Source of the DNA: an uncultured Clostridia bacterium
Lineage (GTDB): Bacteria; Bacillota; Clostridia; Saccharofermentanales; Fastidiosipilaceae
Assembly (NCBI GenBank): GCA_947253135.1
Contig: CAMXYS010000098.1
Coordinates: 1-5,798 of the forward strand
Direction: 5' to 3'
Length of the DNA stretch: 5,798 nt
The notes under the pieces were generated by a model. That model was not told the origin of the DNA, ran no database searches, and saw nothing but the letters and a program-made list of their open reading frames with translations. The position numbers were made by a program, and so were the translations under genes. Below, one piece after another: positions 1 through 5,795 of this stretch (position 1 is the stretch's first letter; every line of letters starts with the position of its first letter).

Positions 1-50
1 CGAGATTATCCAGGACGTCTCGTGGGCTCGGAGATGTGTATAAGAGACAG
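1..50 (+). other. Illumina Nextera i7 adapter (sequencing artefact)
   Basis: These bases are synthetic library sequence left on the contig end. Bases 1-6 (CGAGAT) match the end of the P7 flow-cell oligo, 7-16 (TATCCAGGAC) sit where a 10-base i7 index lies, 17-31 (GTCTCGTGGGCTCGG) match the Nextera read-2 tail, and 32-50 (AGATGTGTATAAGAGACAG) are the 19-base Tn5 mosaic end used in tagmentation. The order and spacing are exactly those of a Nextera adapter, so this is not a natural transposon end. Genomic sequence starts at base 51. Confidence 0.98.
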
Positions 51-195
51 GTCACAATTTGGCTCGATACGGACCATAAGTAAGGGGTGAGTTGGTTTCA
101 AAACGGGCCGGCTTTCCGTTCTGCAGGGGGTTAAACCGCCTGTGAAGGTGACCGGTTTAGAGTCCTAGTTCTATTGCTTTTCAGGGGCCGGGTTG
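51..195 (+). other. Upstream intergenic stretch; possible tail of a lost gene plus one hairpin
   Basis: No gene can be supported here. One forward frame is open from the adapter junction to a TAA at 81-83 (VTIWLDTDHK) and could be the C-terminus of an upstream gene cut off by the contig end, but ten codons do not allow identification. An imperfect hairpin is visible: TAAACCG (132-138) pairs with CGGTTTA (153-159), with an inner CCT/AGG pairing (139-141 with 146-148) around a GTGA loop. No U-run follows it, so it is a poor intrinsic terminator. The remainder up to the pheS promoter shows nothing recognisable. Confidence 0.4.
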
Positions 196-225
196 TTTGC
201 ATTTTCTTTCATATCCTTGTAAAAT
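196..225 (+). promoter_or_regulatory. Probable sigma-A promoter of pheST
   Basis: A -35-like TTTGCA (196-201, four of six consensus bases) and a -10-like TAAAAT (220-225) are separated by 18 bases. Transcription would start near 231-233, just where the first strand of T-box Stem I begins. This agreement in position is the main support; the -35 match is only moderate. Confidence 0.5.
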
Positions 226-230
226 GAGGC

Positions 231-433
231 GCGAAGACTCAAGGGAAAGAGTAGCCTTCAGACTCCCGTCAGAGAGAAACAGGTAGCTGAAAATGTTTCG
301 GATGGTTTGAGCGGTGAAGTTCACTCCCGAGGGCAGTATGATTTTTAGCAGAGTGCCGTTGCGGCTAGCCGCGACGGAATTCGGGTGGTAACGCGGTTAT
401 TTGTATCCGTCCCGTTCGGGGGGCGGTTTTTTT
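231..433 (+). promoter_or_regulatory. T-box riboswitch, Phe (UUC) specific, pheS leader
   Basis: A T-box leader binds uncharged tRNA and allows read-through when the amino acid is scarce. Stem I can be drawn: CTC/GAG (238-240, 329-331), GGGA/TCCC (243-246, 325-328), a specifier loop with AGTA at 250-253 on the 5' side and GTGAAGTTCAC on the 3' side, then TTCAGACT/GGTTTGAG (257-264, 304-311). Distally there are an AGAGAG bulge (271-276), an AAACA/TGTTT stem (277-281, 294-298) and an apical loop GGTAGCTGAAAA. The specifier codon is TTC at 320-322, which is Phe and matches the downstream gene. Stem III is a 9-bp hairpin (356-364, 369-377). The T-box GGGTGGTAACGCGG is at 383-396. The antiterminator forms A1 CGGG/CCCG (382-385, 411-414), a 7-base bulge TGGTAAC (386-392) and A2 GCGG/CCGT (393-396, 407-410). 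The TGGT can pair with an ACCA tRNA end. Only about 24 bases separate Stem I from Stem III, so Stem II and the IIA/B pseudoknot appear to be absent. Confidence 0.95.
407..433 (+). terminator. T-box-controlled intrinsic terminator
   Basis: CCGTCCC (407-413) pairs with GGGGCGG (420-426), including one G-U pair, around a six-base loop, and is followed by seven T residues (427-433). The 5' arm is the same segment that closes the antiterminator (407-414), so the two structures exclude each other. Termination here is the default state when tRNA-Phe is charged. Confidence 0.93.
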
Positions 434-440
434 ATGGAAA

Positions 441-445
441 AGGAG
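441..445 (+). promoter_or_regulatory. pheS ribosome binding site
   Basis: AGGAG at 441-445 lies 8 bases before the ATG at 454. It fixes the pheS start downstream of the terminator and rules out the in-frame GTG at 385, which lies inside the T-box sequence and would have to be translated through the terminator hairpin. Confidence 0.9.
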
Positions 446-453
446 ACGGTCTA

Positions 454-1485
454 ATGGAACAGCTAAAACAACGGCTGGAGGAAGTCCGGCAGCGCTTTGC
501 AGAGGAGCTGCAGGCAGTCAGGGATTCGGAGCAGTGCGAAAAACTAAGGGTCGCCTTTTTAGGTAAAAAGGGGGCCTTGACCCAGGTTTTGAAGGATATG
601 CGCACAGTTCCCGCTGCCGACAGGCCGGTGATCGGCAGGGCTGCCAATGAGGTCAGAGATTTTTTAAATGAGGCTCTAGAGGCCACCCGTAAGCGCATCA
701 GCCAGGGCGAAGCGGAGGCCTTGCTGGCAGCTGAAGGCCTGGACGTGACCCTGCCGGGGCAAAGCAGCCCGGTAGGTGCCATCCACCCGATCCAGCAAAC
801 GATTGACATCATCTCCAGGGCCTTTATCGGCATGGGCTACAGTATTGCTGAGGGCCCGGAAGTCGAATGTGTAAAATTTAATTTTGACCGCTTAAACATA
901 GAAGTAGGACACCCTTCCAGAGATGAACGTGACACCTTTTATGTGGCTGATGACGTCTGCCTGCGCACACAGACCTCCCCCGTGCAGGTGCGGGTGATGG
1001 ACGGGCAGGAATTGCCCATCAGAATTATTTGTCCGGGTAAAGTTTACCGGCCGGATACACCGGACGCGACGCACTCGCCGGTTTTCCATCAAGTCGAAGG
1101 TTTAGTCGTAGATCGCGGGGTCGCTATGAGTGATTTGGTCGGCACGCTTAAAGCCTTTGCGGTCGAGCTGTTCGGACCGGATACGGAAATCAGACTAAGG
1201 CCACATCACTTCCCTTTTACTGAGCCCAGTTGTGAGGTTGACGTCACCTGCTGGAAGTGCCACGGAGTCGGTTGTCCGACCTGTAAGCAGGAGGGTTTTG
1301 TAGAAATTTTAGGCGCCGGCATGGTGCATCCCAAAGTGCTGGTTGACAGTGGCATCGATCCTGAAGTTTACAGTGGTTTTGCCTTTGGTATCGGGGTGGA
1401 GCGGACTGCCATGGCACGCTTTAATATCAATGATATCCGCAACCTTTACGAAAACAACCTGCGCTTTTTGACGCAGTTCAAATAA
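454..1485 (+). CDS. pheS: Phenylalanine--tRNA ligase, alpha subunit
   Basis: This is the catalytic subunit of the cytoplasmic alpha2-beta2 synthetase that attaches Phe to tRNA-Phe using ATP. The start at 454 gives 343 residues, the usual bacterial length of about 340. Residues 1-90 are a charged helical region, as in the N-terminal coiled coil that contacts tRNA. The class II catalytic core follows: GHPSRDERDTFY (152-163), RTQTSPVQVR (171-180), motif 2 region with THSPVFHQVEG (206-216), and motif 3 FGIGVERTAMARF (311-323). SGFAFG places Ala310 at the Phe-pocket position known as A294 in E. coli PheS. A Cys cluster (C266, C269, C274, C277) precedes EILGAGMVHP (284-293). The C-terminus RFLTQFK is typical. 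Residue 173 is Gln where His (RTHTSP) is more familiar in the family. pheT follows 12 bases later, so the two form an operon under the Phe T-box. Identity is essentially certain. Confidence 0.98.
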   Translation: MEQLKQRLEEVRQRFAEELQAVRDSEQCEKLRVAFLGKKGALTQVLKDMRTVPAADRPVIGRAANEVRDFLNEALEATRKRISQGEAEALLAAEGLDVTLPGQSSPVGAIHPIQQTIDIISRAFIGMGYSIAEGPEVECVKFNFDRLNIEVGHPSRDERDTFYVADDVCLRTQTSPVQVRVMDGQELPIRIICPGKVYRPDTPDATHSPVFHQVEGLVVDRGVAMSDLVGTLKAFAVELFGPDTEIRLRPHHFPFTEPSCEVDVTCWKCHGVGCPTCKQEGFVEILGAGMVHPKVLVDSGIDPEVYSGFAFGIGVERTAMARFNINDIRNLYENNLRFLTQFK

Positions 1486-1497
1486 TAGGAGGGTCTT

Positions 1498-3909
1498 ATG
1501 AAGTTACCTTTAGAATGGCTTTCAGATTATACTGACTTGCCGACAACTGAGCCGAAGCCGATCTGTGATGCCTTGACCATGTCCGGGTCAAAAGTAGAAG
1601 GTTACGAAGTTACCGGCAGTGAGTTGGAGCGCGTAGTGGTGGGAGAAATTTTGACGCTTGATCGCCACCCCGATGCTGACCGTTTACAGGTATGCAGGGT
1701 GGGAGTCGGTGCGGATAAGCCACTCCAGATCGTCACCGGTGCCAGCAATATTAAGCTCGGTGATAAGATTCCTTTAGCCCTGCACCGGTCAGTTTTGGCG
1801 GGCGGTGTAAAAATTAAAAAAGGCAAGTTAAGGGGCGTGGTTTCAGAAGGGATGATGTGTTCGCTGGAAGAGCTGGGGCTCAGTCAGGCAGACTACCCGG
1901 ACGCCGCGGCAGACGGAATATTTATTCTGCCGTCAGACAGTAAGGTCGGCTCTCCTATCCAGGAGGTCTTGGACATGGGGCAGGTCGTGGTGGAATTTGA
2001 AATCACTTCCAACCGACCGGATTGTTTTTCAGCTGAAGGATTGGGACGGGAGGCAGCGATCACCTTTGACCGTCCTTTTCGACCGGTCAAGCCGCAGGTA
2101 AAGGCTGCAGCGACGCAAAAGATAGCGGATGCCTTGACGCTTGAATTAGAGGCACCGGAACTTTGCCGGATTTACAGTGCCCGGCTGTTAACCGATGTCA
2201 AAATAGAACCTTCGCCGGCCTGGCTGAGGAGACGCTTACAGGCAGCGGGTATCCGGCCGATCAACAATATCGTCGATATTACCAACTACTGCATGTTAGA
2301 ACTGGGACAACCCTTGCACGCCTTTGACTTGCGGGACTTAAAGGGCGGGAAAATTGTTGTCCGCCGGGCGACTGAAAATGAGGCGATCACCACTTTAGAT
2401 GGGGGTGAACACTGTTTAACCGGAGAAATGCTGGTGATTGCTGACGCTGAAAAACCTGTAGCCGTCGCCGGTGTTATGGGCGGTGAAAATTCTGAGGTGA
2501 AGGCAGACACAACCGCGGTCGTTTTTGAGTCGGCTGTTTTTGCACCTGCTTCGGTTAGAGAAACGGCCAAAAAATTAGGCTTGCGGACCGAGTCATCAGC
2601 GCGTTACGAAAGAGGCTTAGATGCGGCGGGCGCCCTGCGCTCACTGGACCGGGCCTGTGAATTAGCAGAACAATTGGGAGCGGGCCGGGTGTCGACCGAC
2701 TGTTTGCTTAGTGAAGGGGAGCCTGTAACACCCGTCCGGTTGGAGTTGCGCCCGGCTGCTATCAACGCCTTCTTGGGTACGAACATTACCGCTGACTACA
2801 TGGCCGACCTCTTGCTCAAACTGGGCTGTAAAAAACTCGGCGATGGCCTCTATGAGATGCCCGGTTTTCGTCCGGACTTGCAAAATGAAGCTGACCTAGC
2901 TGAAGAAGTGGCCCGTTTTTACGGTTACAACCGGATTCCTTCCACTCTTTTAGCCGGGCAGGCCGCCATGACCGGCGGCTATAATGAGAAACAGCAGTTC
3001 ATTCAAAAAATGAAGGATCTGGCAGTGGGCAGCGGTTATTTTGAAACCTGTACCTATTCATTCGGCAGTCGCAAGGAAGATGACAAGTTGGGCTTGCCTG
3101 AAAATTCGCCGCTGCGACGGCATGTGGAGCTGCTGCGGGCCCCCGAGGACTACAGTGTGATGCGCACAACGCTCCTGCCGTCTATGCTGCAAGTTGTGGC
3201 CAATAATTACAGCCATTCAGTTCAGGCCGGCCGCTTTTTTGAAGTGGCCTACACCTATCACCCCAAGAGTGAAAATAAACACGAACTCCCGCAGGAAACT
3301 GAGCATTTTGTCGCTGCAATTTATGACGGGGAGAAGAAAAGAGCAGACGGTGAGCTGTTCTATCAGCTGAAAGGTTTGGCTGAAGAAATGGCAATTCGTT
3401 TAGGGTTGCCGGAGTTGGAGTTTAAGACCGCCAATGAAGAGGTGTTTTTGCATCCTTACCGGACTGCTGATATTTACGCCGGCGCTCTTAATTGCGGTTA
3501 CATCGGCACTGTCCACCCGGAGGTGGCCGACCGGTATGCGGTCCCCATCAACACAGTTGTTCTGGACCTCTTAGTAGAACCGCTGCTGGCCCGAGCCAGC
3601 TTGCTTAGAAGTCAGAGATCCTTGCCAAAATTTCCGGCCGTGCACCGGGACCTGGCCTTTGTTGTCGCTACAGAAGTAACTGCGGGCAGACTGCGCGAGG
3701 CAATTGCGGACAATGCCGGCCCCTATCTGGAATCTTGTCACTTTTTTGATATTTACACAGGCAGTCAAGTGGCAGCCGGGAAAAAATCCTTGGCCTATAA
3801 GCTAACTTTCCGGAAGGAGGACGGCACTTTGACAGATGAGGTAATCGACCGGCAGATCAAGGATATTATTGCGGCCGTAGGTGAGCAACTTGGTGGAATT
3901 TTGCGGTAA
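1498..3909 (+). CDS. pheT: Phenylalanine--tRNA ligase, beta subunit
   Basis: This is the large subunit of phenylalanyl-tRNA synthetase. It binds tRNA and carries the editing site that hydrolyses mis-charged Tyr-tRNA-Phe. At 803 residues it has the normal length of a full-size bacterial PheT. Domains in order: N-terminal tRNA-binding EMAP-like domain at about 40-150 (IVTGASNIKLGDKIP 78-92, SEGMMCSLEELGL 116-128); the SNRPDC link (171-176); the B3/B4 editing domain at about 210-390, with GQPLHAFD (270-277), VMGGE (326-330) and LRTESSARYERG (362-373), which place His274, Glu330 and Thr364 at positions known for editing; B5 at about 410-480 (FRPDLQNEADLAEEVARFYG 457-476); a degenerate synthetase-like core at about 490-690; and the C-terminal FDX-ACB anticodon-binding domain at about 709-803 (FPAVHRDLAFVV 712-723, FFDIYTG 749-755). 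The start has an AGGAGGG site at 1487-1493. No clear intrinsic terminator follows the stop. Confidence 0.98.
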   Translation: MKLPLEWLSDYTDLPTTEPKPICDALTMSGSKVEGYEVTGSELERVVVGEILTLDRHPDADRLQVCRVGVGADKPLQIVTGASNIKLGDKIPLALHRSVLAGGVKIKKGKLRGVVSEGMMCSLEELGLSQADYPDAAADGIFILPSDSKVGSPIQEVLDMGQVVVEFEITSNRPDCFSAEGLGREAAITFDRPFRPVKPQVKAAATQKIADALTLELEAPELCRIYSARLLTDVKIEPSPAWLRRRLQAAGIRPINNIVDITNYCMLELGQPLHAFDLRDLKGGKIVVRRATENEAITTLDGGEHCLTGEMLVIADAEKPVAVAGVMGGENSEVKADTTAVVFESAVFAPASVRETAKKLGLRTESSARYERGLDAAGALRSLDRACELAEQLGAGRVSTDCLLSEGEPVTPVRLELRPAAINAFLGTNITADYMADLLLKLGCKKLGDGLYEMPGFRPDLQNEADLAEEVARFYGYNRIPSTLLAGQAAMTGGYNEKQQFIQKMKDLAVGSGYFETCTYSFGSRKEDDKLGLPENSPLRRHVELLRAPEDYSVMRTTLLPSMLQVVANNYSHSVQAGRFFEVAYTYHPKSENKHELPQETEHFVAAIYDGEKKRADGELFYQLKGLAEEMAIRLGLPELEFKTANEEVFLHPYRTADIYAGALNCGYIGTVHPEVADRYAVPINTVVLDLLVEPLLARASLLRSQRSLPKFPAVHRDLAFVVATEVTAGRLREAIADNAGPYLESCHFFDIYTGSQVAAGKKSLAYKLTFRKEDGTLTDEVIDRQIKDIIAAVGEQLGGILR

Positions 3910-3972
3910 ATATGCACTTTATCGGTATAAAACTAACAAATAATGCAATAAAAAACCAAAAGTCAAGCAAAG

Positions 3973-3981
3973 TGGTATAAT
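3973..3981 (+). promoter_or_regulatory. Extended -10 promoter for the ABC importer genes
   Basis: TGGTATAAT (3973-3981) is a perfect extended -10 (TGn plus TATAAT). No convincing -35 lies 16-18 bases upstream, where the sequence is A-rich (around 3950-3960), which is tolerated for extended -10 promoters. Transcription would start near 3988, leaving a leader of about 30 bases before the solute-binding protein gene. The surrounding gap 3910-4018 is AT-rich and shows no other gene or clear hairpin. Confidence 0.75.
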
Positions 3982-4018
3982 GCAGGTCTAGTAAAGAATT
4001 TTTCGGGGAGGATAACAA

Positions 4019-4906
4019 ATGAAATTGATGAAAAAATTATTGACTATGGGCCTGGCACTCAGCCTGGCAGCTGCCTTGATTGCTTGCGGAGGTAAGGGCC
4101 AGGACGCCGACGCTGCCCCGGCTGATACAACAGCTGCAGCTGACAGCGCTGACGAGAGTGGTGCGGCAGCTGAGATTGCTTCCCCCCAAGACCTGGCAGA
4201 CAAAAAAATCTCGGCGCAGCGGGGAACTGTCGGCGACAGCCTGGCCCAGGAGCTGTCCACAGATGCAGACAAGTTGGTCACAACCTATGAGAAGTACGTT
4301 GATGCTGTCCAGGCTCTAGAGCAGGACAAGGTGACAGCCATCATTATGGACGAACGTCCGGCCAAGCGCTTTGTCGATGAGCGAGAGGGTCTGGTTATTA
4401 TGGAAGAGGCCCTGACCGAAGAGAGCTACGCAGTGGCTATCAAAAAAGGCAATGTCGAGATGAAAAAAGCCATTGACGAGGCTTTGACTGAGTTGAAAGA
4501 AAATGGCAAGTTGCAGGCTATTATCGATAAGTACAATAGCGACACTCCGGTAAAACCAGAGGACATTGACTTAAACAAGGGAGCTGCAGGCGGCACTTTG
4601 ACGGTTGGTCTGGAAGCCGGCTTCGCCCCCTATGAGTTAAAAGTCGGCGACGGCTACATCGGCATTGATATCGAGATGATGGCCGAGGTCGCTAAAATAA
4701 TGGACCGTGAATTAGTGATCGAAAACATGAACTTTGATGCTCTCCCGGGTGCGGTCAATTCCGGCAAGATCGACTGTATTGCTGCCGGCATGACGGTGAC
4801 ACCTGAACGCGAACAAAATATGGATTTTTCGGTGCCCTATGTCGAGGGCGCACGCCAGGTCGCTTTGATCAAGGCAGCTGACTACAGTGGCCCCGTGGCC
4901 AAATAA
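4019..4906 (+). CDS. Circularly permuted amino-acid ABC transporter solute-binding lipoprotein
   Basis: This is an extracellular, membrane-anchored receptor for a polar amino acid, delivering it to the permease encoded just downstream. Residues 1-22 are a signal peptide with lipobox LIAC and lipidation at Cys23. Residues 24-53 are an Ala/Asp/Thr-rich linker. Residues 54-172 correspond to the normally C-terminal half of a type II amino-acid-binding protein: SPQDLADKKISAQRGTVG (55-72), DAVQAL (95-100), AIIMDERPA (107-115), SYAVAIKKGN (136-145) and the final helix ending IIDKYN (168-173). Residues about 174-191 are a new linker. Residues 192-289 are the normally N-terminal half: TLTVGLEAGFAPYE (193-206), GYIGIDIEM (212-220), AAGMTVTPEREQNMDFSVPY (255-274) and the hinge strand VALIKAA (281-287). 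Usual ligand contacts have counterparts: Arg264, Thr259, Thr70 and Asp111. Length (295) fits one full binding protein plus linkers. The start has GGGGAGG at 4005-4011. The family assignment is firm, the permutation is read directly from motif order, and the exact ligand is unknown. Confidence 0.93.
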   Translation: MKLMKKLLTMGLALSLAAALIACGGKGQDADAAPADTTAAADSADESGAAAEIASPQDLADKKISAQRGTVGDSLAQELSTDADKLVTTYEKYVDAVQALEQDKVTAIIMDERPAKRFVDEREGLVIMEEALTEESYAVAIKKGNVEMKKAIDEALTELKENGKLQAIIDKYNSDTPVKPEDIDLNKGAAGGTLTVGLEAGFAPYELKVGDGYIGIDIEMMAEVAKIMDRELVIENMNFDALPGAVNSGKIDCIAAGMTVTPEREQNMDFSVPYVEGARQVALIKAADYSGPVAK

Positions 4907-4929
4907 ATTTAGGTCAGCCAAACAGGTAG

Positions 4930-4957
4930 CAAGCCCGGTGAGTGCTCATCGGGCTTG
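4930..4957 (+). terminator. Strong intergenic hairpin between binding protein and permease
   Basis: A 12-bp stem, 4930-4941 pairing with 4946-4957 (core CAAGCCCG/CGGGCTTG, one G-U pair), closes on a GTGC tetraloop. The following bases (TGTTGTG) are only partly T-rich, so it is a weak or leaky terminator or an mRNA-stabilising hairpin. Either role would give more binding protein than permease, a common need in ABC importers. The permease has no separate promoter that I can see, so read-through is likely. Confidence 0.7.
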
Positions 4958-4982
4958 TGTTGTGCCTGAGAAAGGATAGCAG

Positions 4983-5795
4983 ATGTCAGAGAACAGGCTT
5001 CAAAGGCGGGGCATTGACAGGGGGACGGTCGGAGTTCTTGTCTGTATCGTTCTGGTCCTCGTGTTGCTGGCTAGGGGCGGCATTTTTACTGCTGCCTATT
5101 GGGAGACAACCGGCGCCCGCTTCATCAACAACTTTATTGCTGAAAAACGTTACATGATGATTGTTAAGGGTTTGATTAACACCCTTAAAATGACTGTTTT
5201 ATCAGCGGTGATCGGTATTGTTTTAGGCTTGATTTTGAGCTTGATTCGAGTGGCTTACCGAGGTGGTGCCAAAATTGGTTTTCTTAATTTTTTAGCCAAC
5301 ACCTATATCACCGTTGTCCGCGGCACCCCGGTAATGGTGCAAATTTTGATTTGGAATTTCACCATATTCGGCAGTGTCAAAAATATTGATGCAGTGCTGG
5401 TGGCAGCTCTGGCTTTCGGCCTCAATTCGGGCGCCTATGTAGCTGAAATTTTCAGGGCGGGAATTGAGTCACTCGACCCGGGTCAAATGGAAGCCGGTCG
5501 TTCGCTGGGCCTCTCCTACCGGACGACCATGGCTAAAATTGTTCTGCCCCAGGCTTTTAAGCACACACTGCCGACTCTTTTTAATGAGTTAATCACCCTC
5601 CTGAAAGAAACTTCTGTAGCCGGCTATATCGGTATCGACGACCTCACCCGGTCTGGACAAAATATTCAAACAATCACGCTGGACAGCAGTCAACCCCTCT
5701 TGATGGTGGCCTTGGTTTATCTGATTATGGTCCTGATTTTGACCGGTTTGATGAATGCATTAGAAAGGAGGTTGGGCCGCAGTGATCGACGTTAA
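4983..5795 (+). CDS. Polar amino-acid ABC transporter permease (HisM/GlnP type)
   Basis: This is an inner membrane subunit forming the channel of a polar amino-acid importer, probably as a homodimer because only one permease is seen. The 270-residue protein has an N-terminal hydrophobic segment (about 15-31), a stretch outside it (32-58), then the standard permease core: GLINTLKMTVLSAVIGIVLG (63-82) starting the first core helix, ITVVRGTPVMVQILIW (109-124), AALAFGLNSGAYVAEIFRAG (141-160), the EAA loop that docks the ATPase (EAGRSLGLSYRTTMAKIVLP 170-189), LKETSVAGYIG (207-217) and a final helix at about 238-258. The tail is basic. The start at 4983 has AAGGA six bases upstream (4972-4976). The gene follows the binding protein by 76 bases and overlaps the next gene by 14. 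The first hydrophobic segment is extra relative to the minimal five-helix core. Substrate class follows from family; the specific amino acid is not determined. Confidence 0.96.
   Translation: MSENRLQRRGIDRGTVGVLVCIVLVLVLLARGGIFTAAYWETTGARFINNFIAEKRYMMIVKGLINTLKMTVLSAVIGIVLGLILSLIRVAYRGGAKIGFLNFLANTYITVVRGTPVMVQILIWNFTIFGSVKNIDAVLVAALAFGLNSGAYVAEIFRAGIESLDPGQMEAGRSLGLSYRTTMAKIVLPQAFKHTLPTLFNELITLLKETSVAGYIGIDDLTRSGQNIQTITLDSSQPLLMVALVYLIMVLILTGLMNALERRLGRSDRR
5766..5771 (+). promoter_or_regulatory. Ribosome binding site of the next gene, inside the permease gene
   Basis: AGGAGG at 5766-5771 lies within the last permease codons and 10 bases before a GTG at 5782. It supports a real downstream start that overlaps the permease end and suggests coupled translation. 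Confidence 0.8.

Noticed and set aside
32..50. Mosaic end as evidence of a natural Tn5-like transposon
   Set aside because: It is preceded by the exact Nextera read-2 tail and an index, so it comes from library preparation.
373..411. GACGGA (373-378) can pair perfectly with TCCGTC (406-411), suggesting an alternative antiterminator
   Set aside because: The first segment is better explained as the 3' strand of the 9-bp Stem III, and the canonical antiterminator (382-385 with 411-414, 393-396 with 407-410) uses the second.
432..833. Open frames on the minus strand across pheS and pheT (for example 432-833, 892-1092, 2286-2570, 3182-3394)
   Set aside because: They lie opposite certain genes, have no ribosome sites or recognisable domains, and have composition expected of antisense shadows.
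3926..3931. TATAAA as a second -10 element after pheT
   Set aside because: No -35 or extended -10 context; the TGGTATAAT at 3973 is far stronger.
3988..4281. Minus-strand open frame over the start of the solute-binding protein gene
   Set aside because: Its Ala/Ser-rich product mirrors the Ala-rich linker and signal peptide codons on the plus strand; no domain and no supported start.
4080..4319. Alternative plus-strand frame inside the solute-binding protein gene
   Set aside because: The product is low complexity with no motifs, whereas the main frame shows a lipobox and the full binding-protein motif set.
4019..4906. Swapped halves of the binding protein as an assembly chimera
   Set aside because: A chimera would need two joins, both in frame and both in linker-like sequence, while leaving one intact signal peptide, one copy of each half and a normal downstream operon. 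This is unlikely but not excluded without read mapping.
4942..5157. Plus-strand open frame starting inside the intergenic hairpin
   Set aside because: It is out of frame with the clear permease gene and its start lies in the hairpin; no recognisable product.
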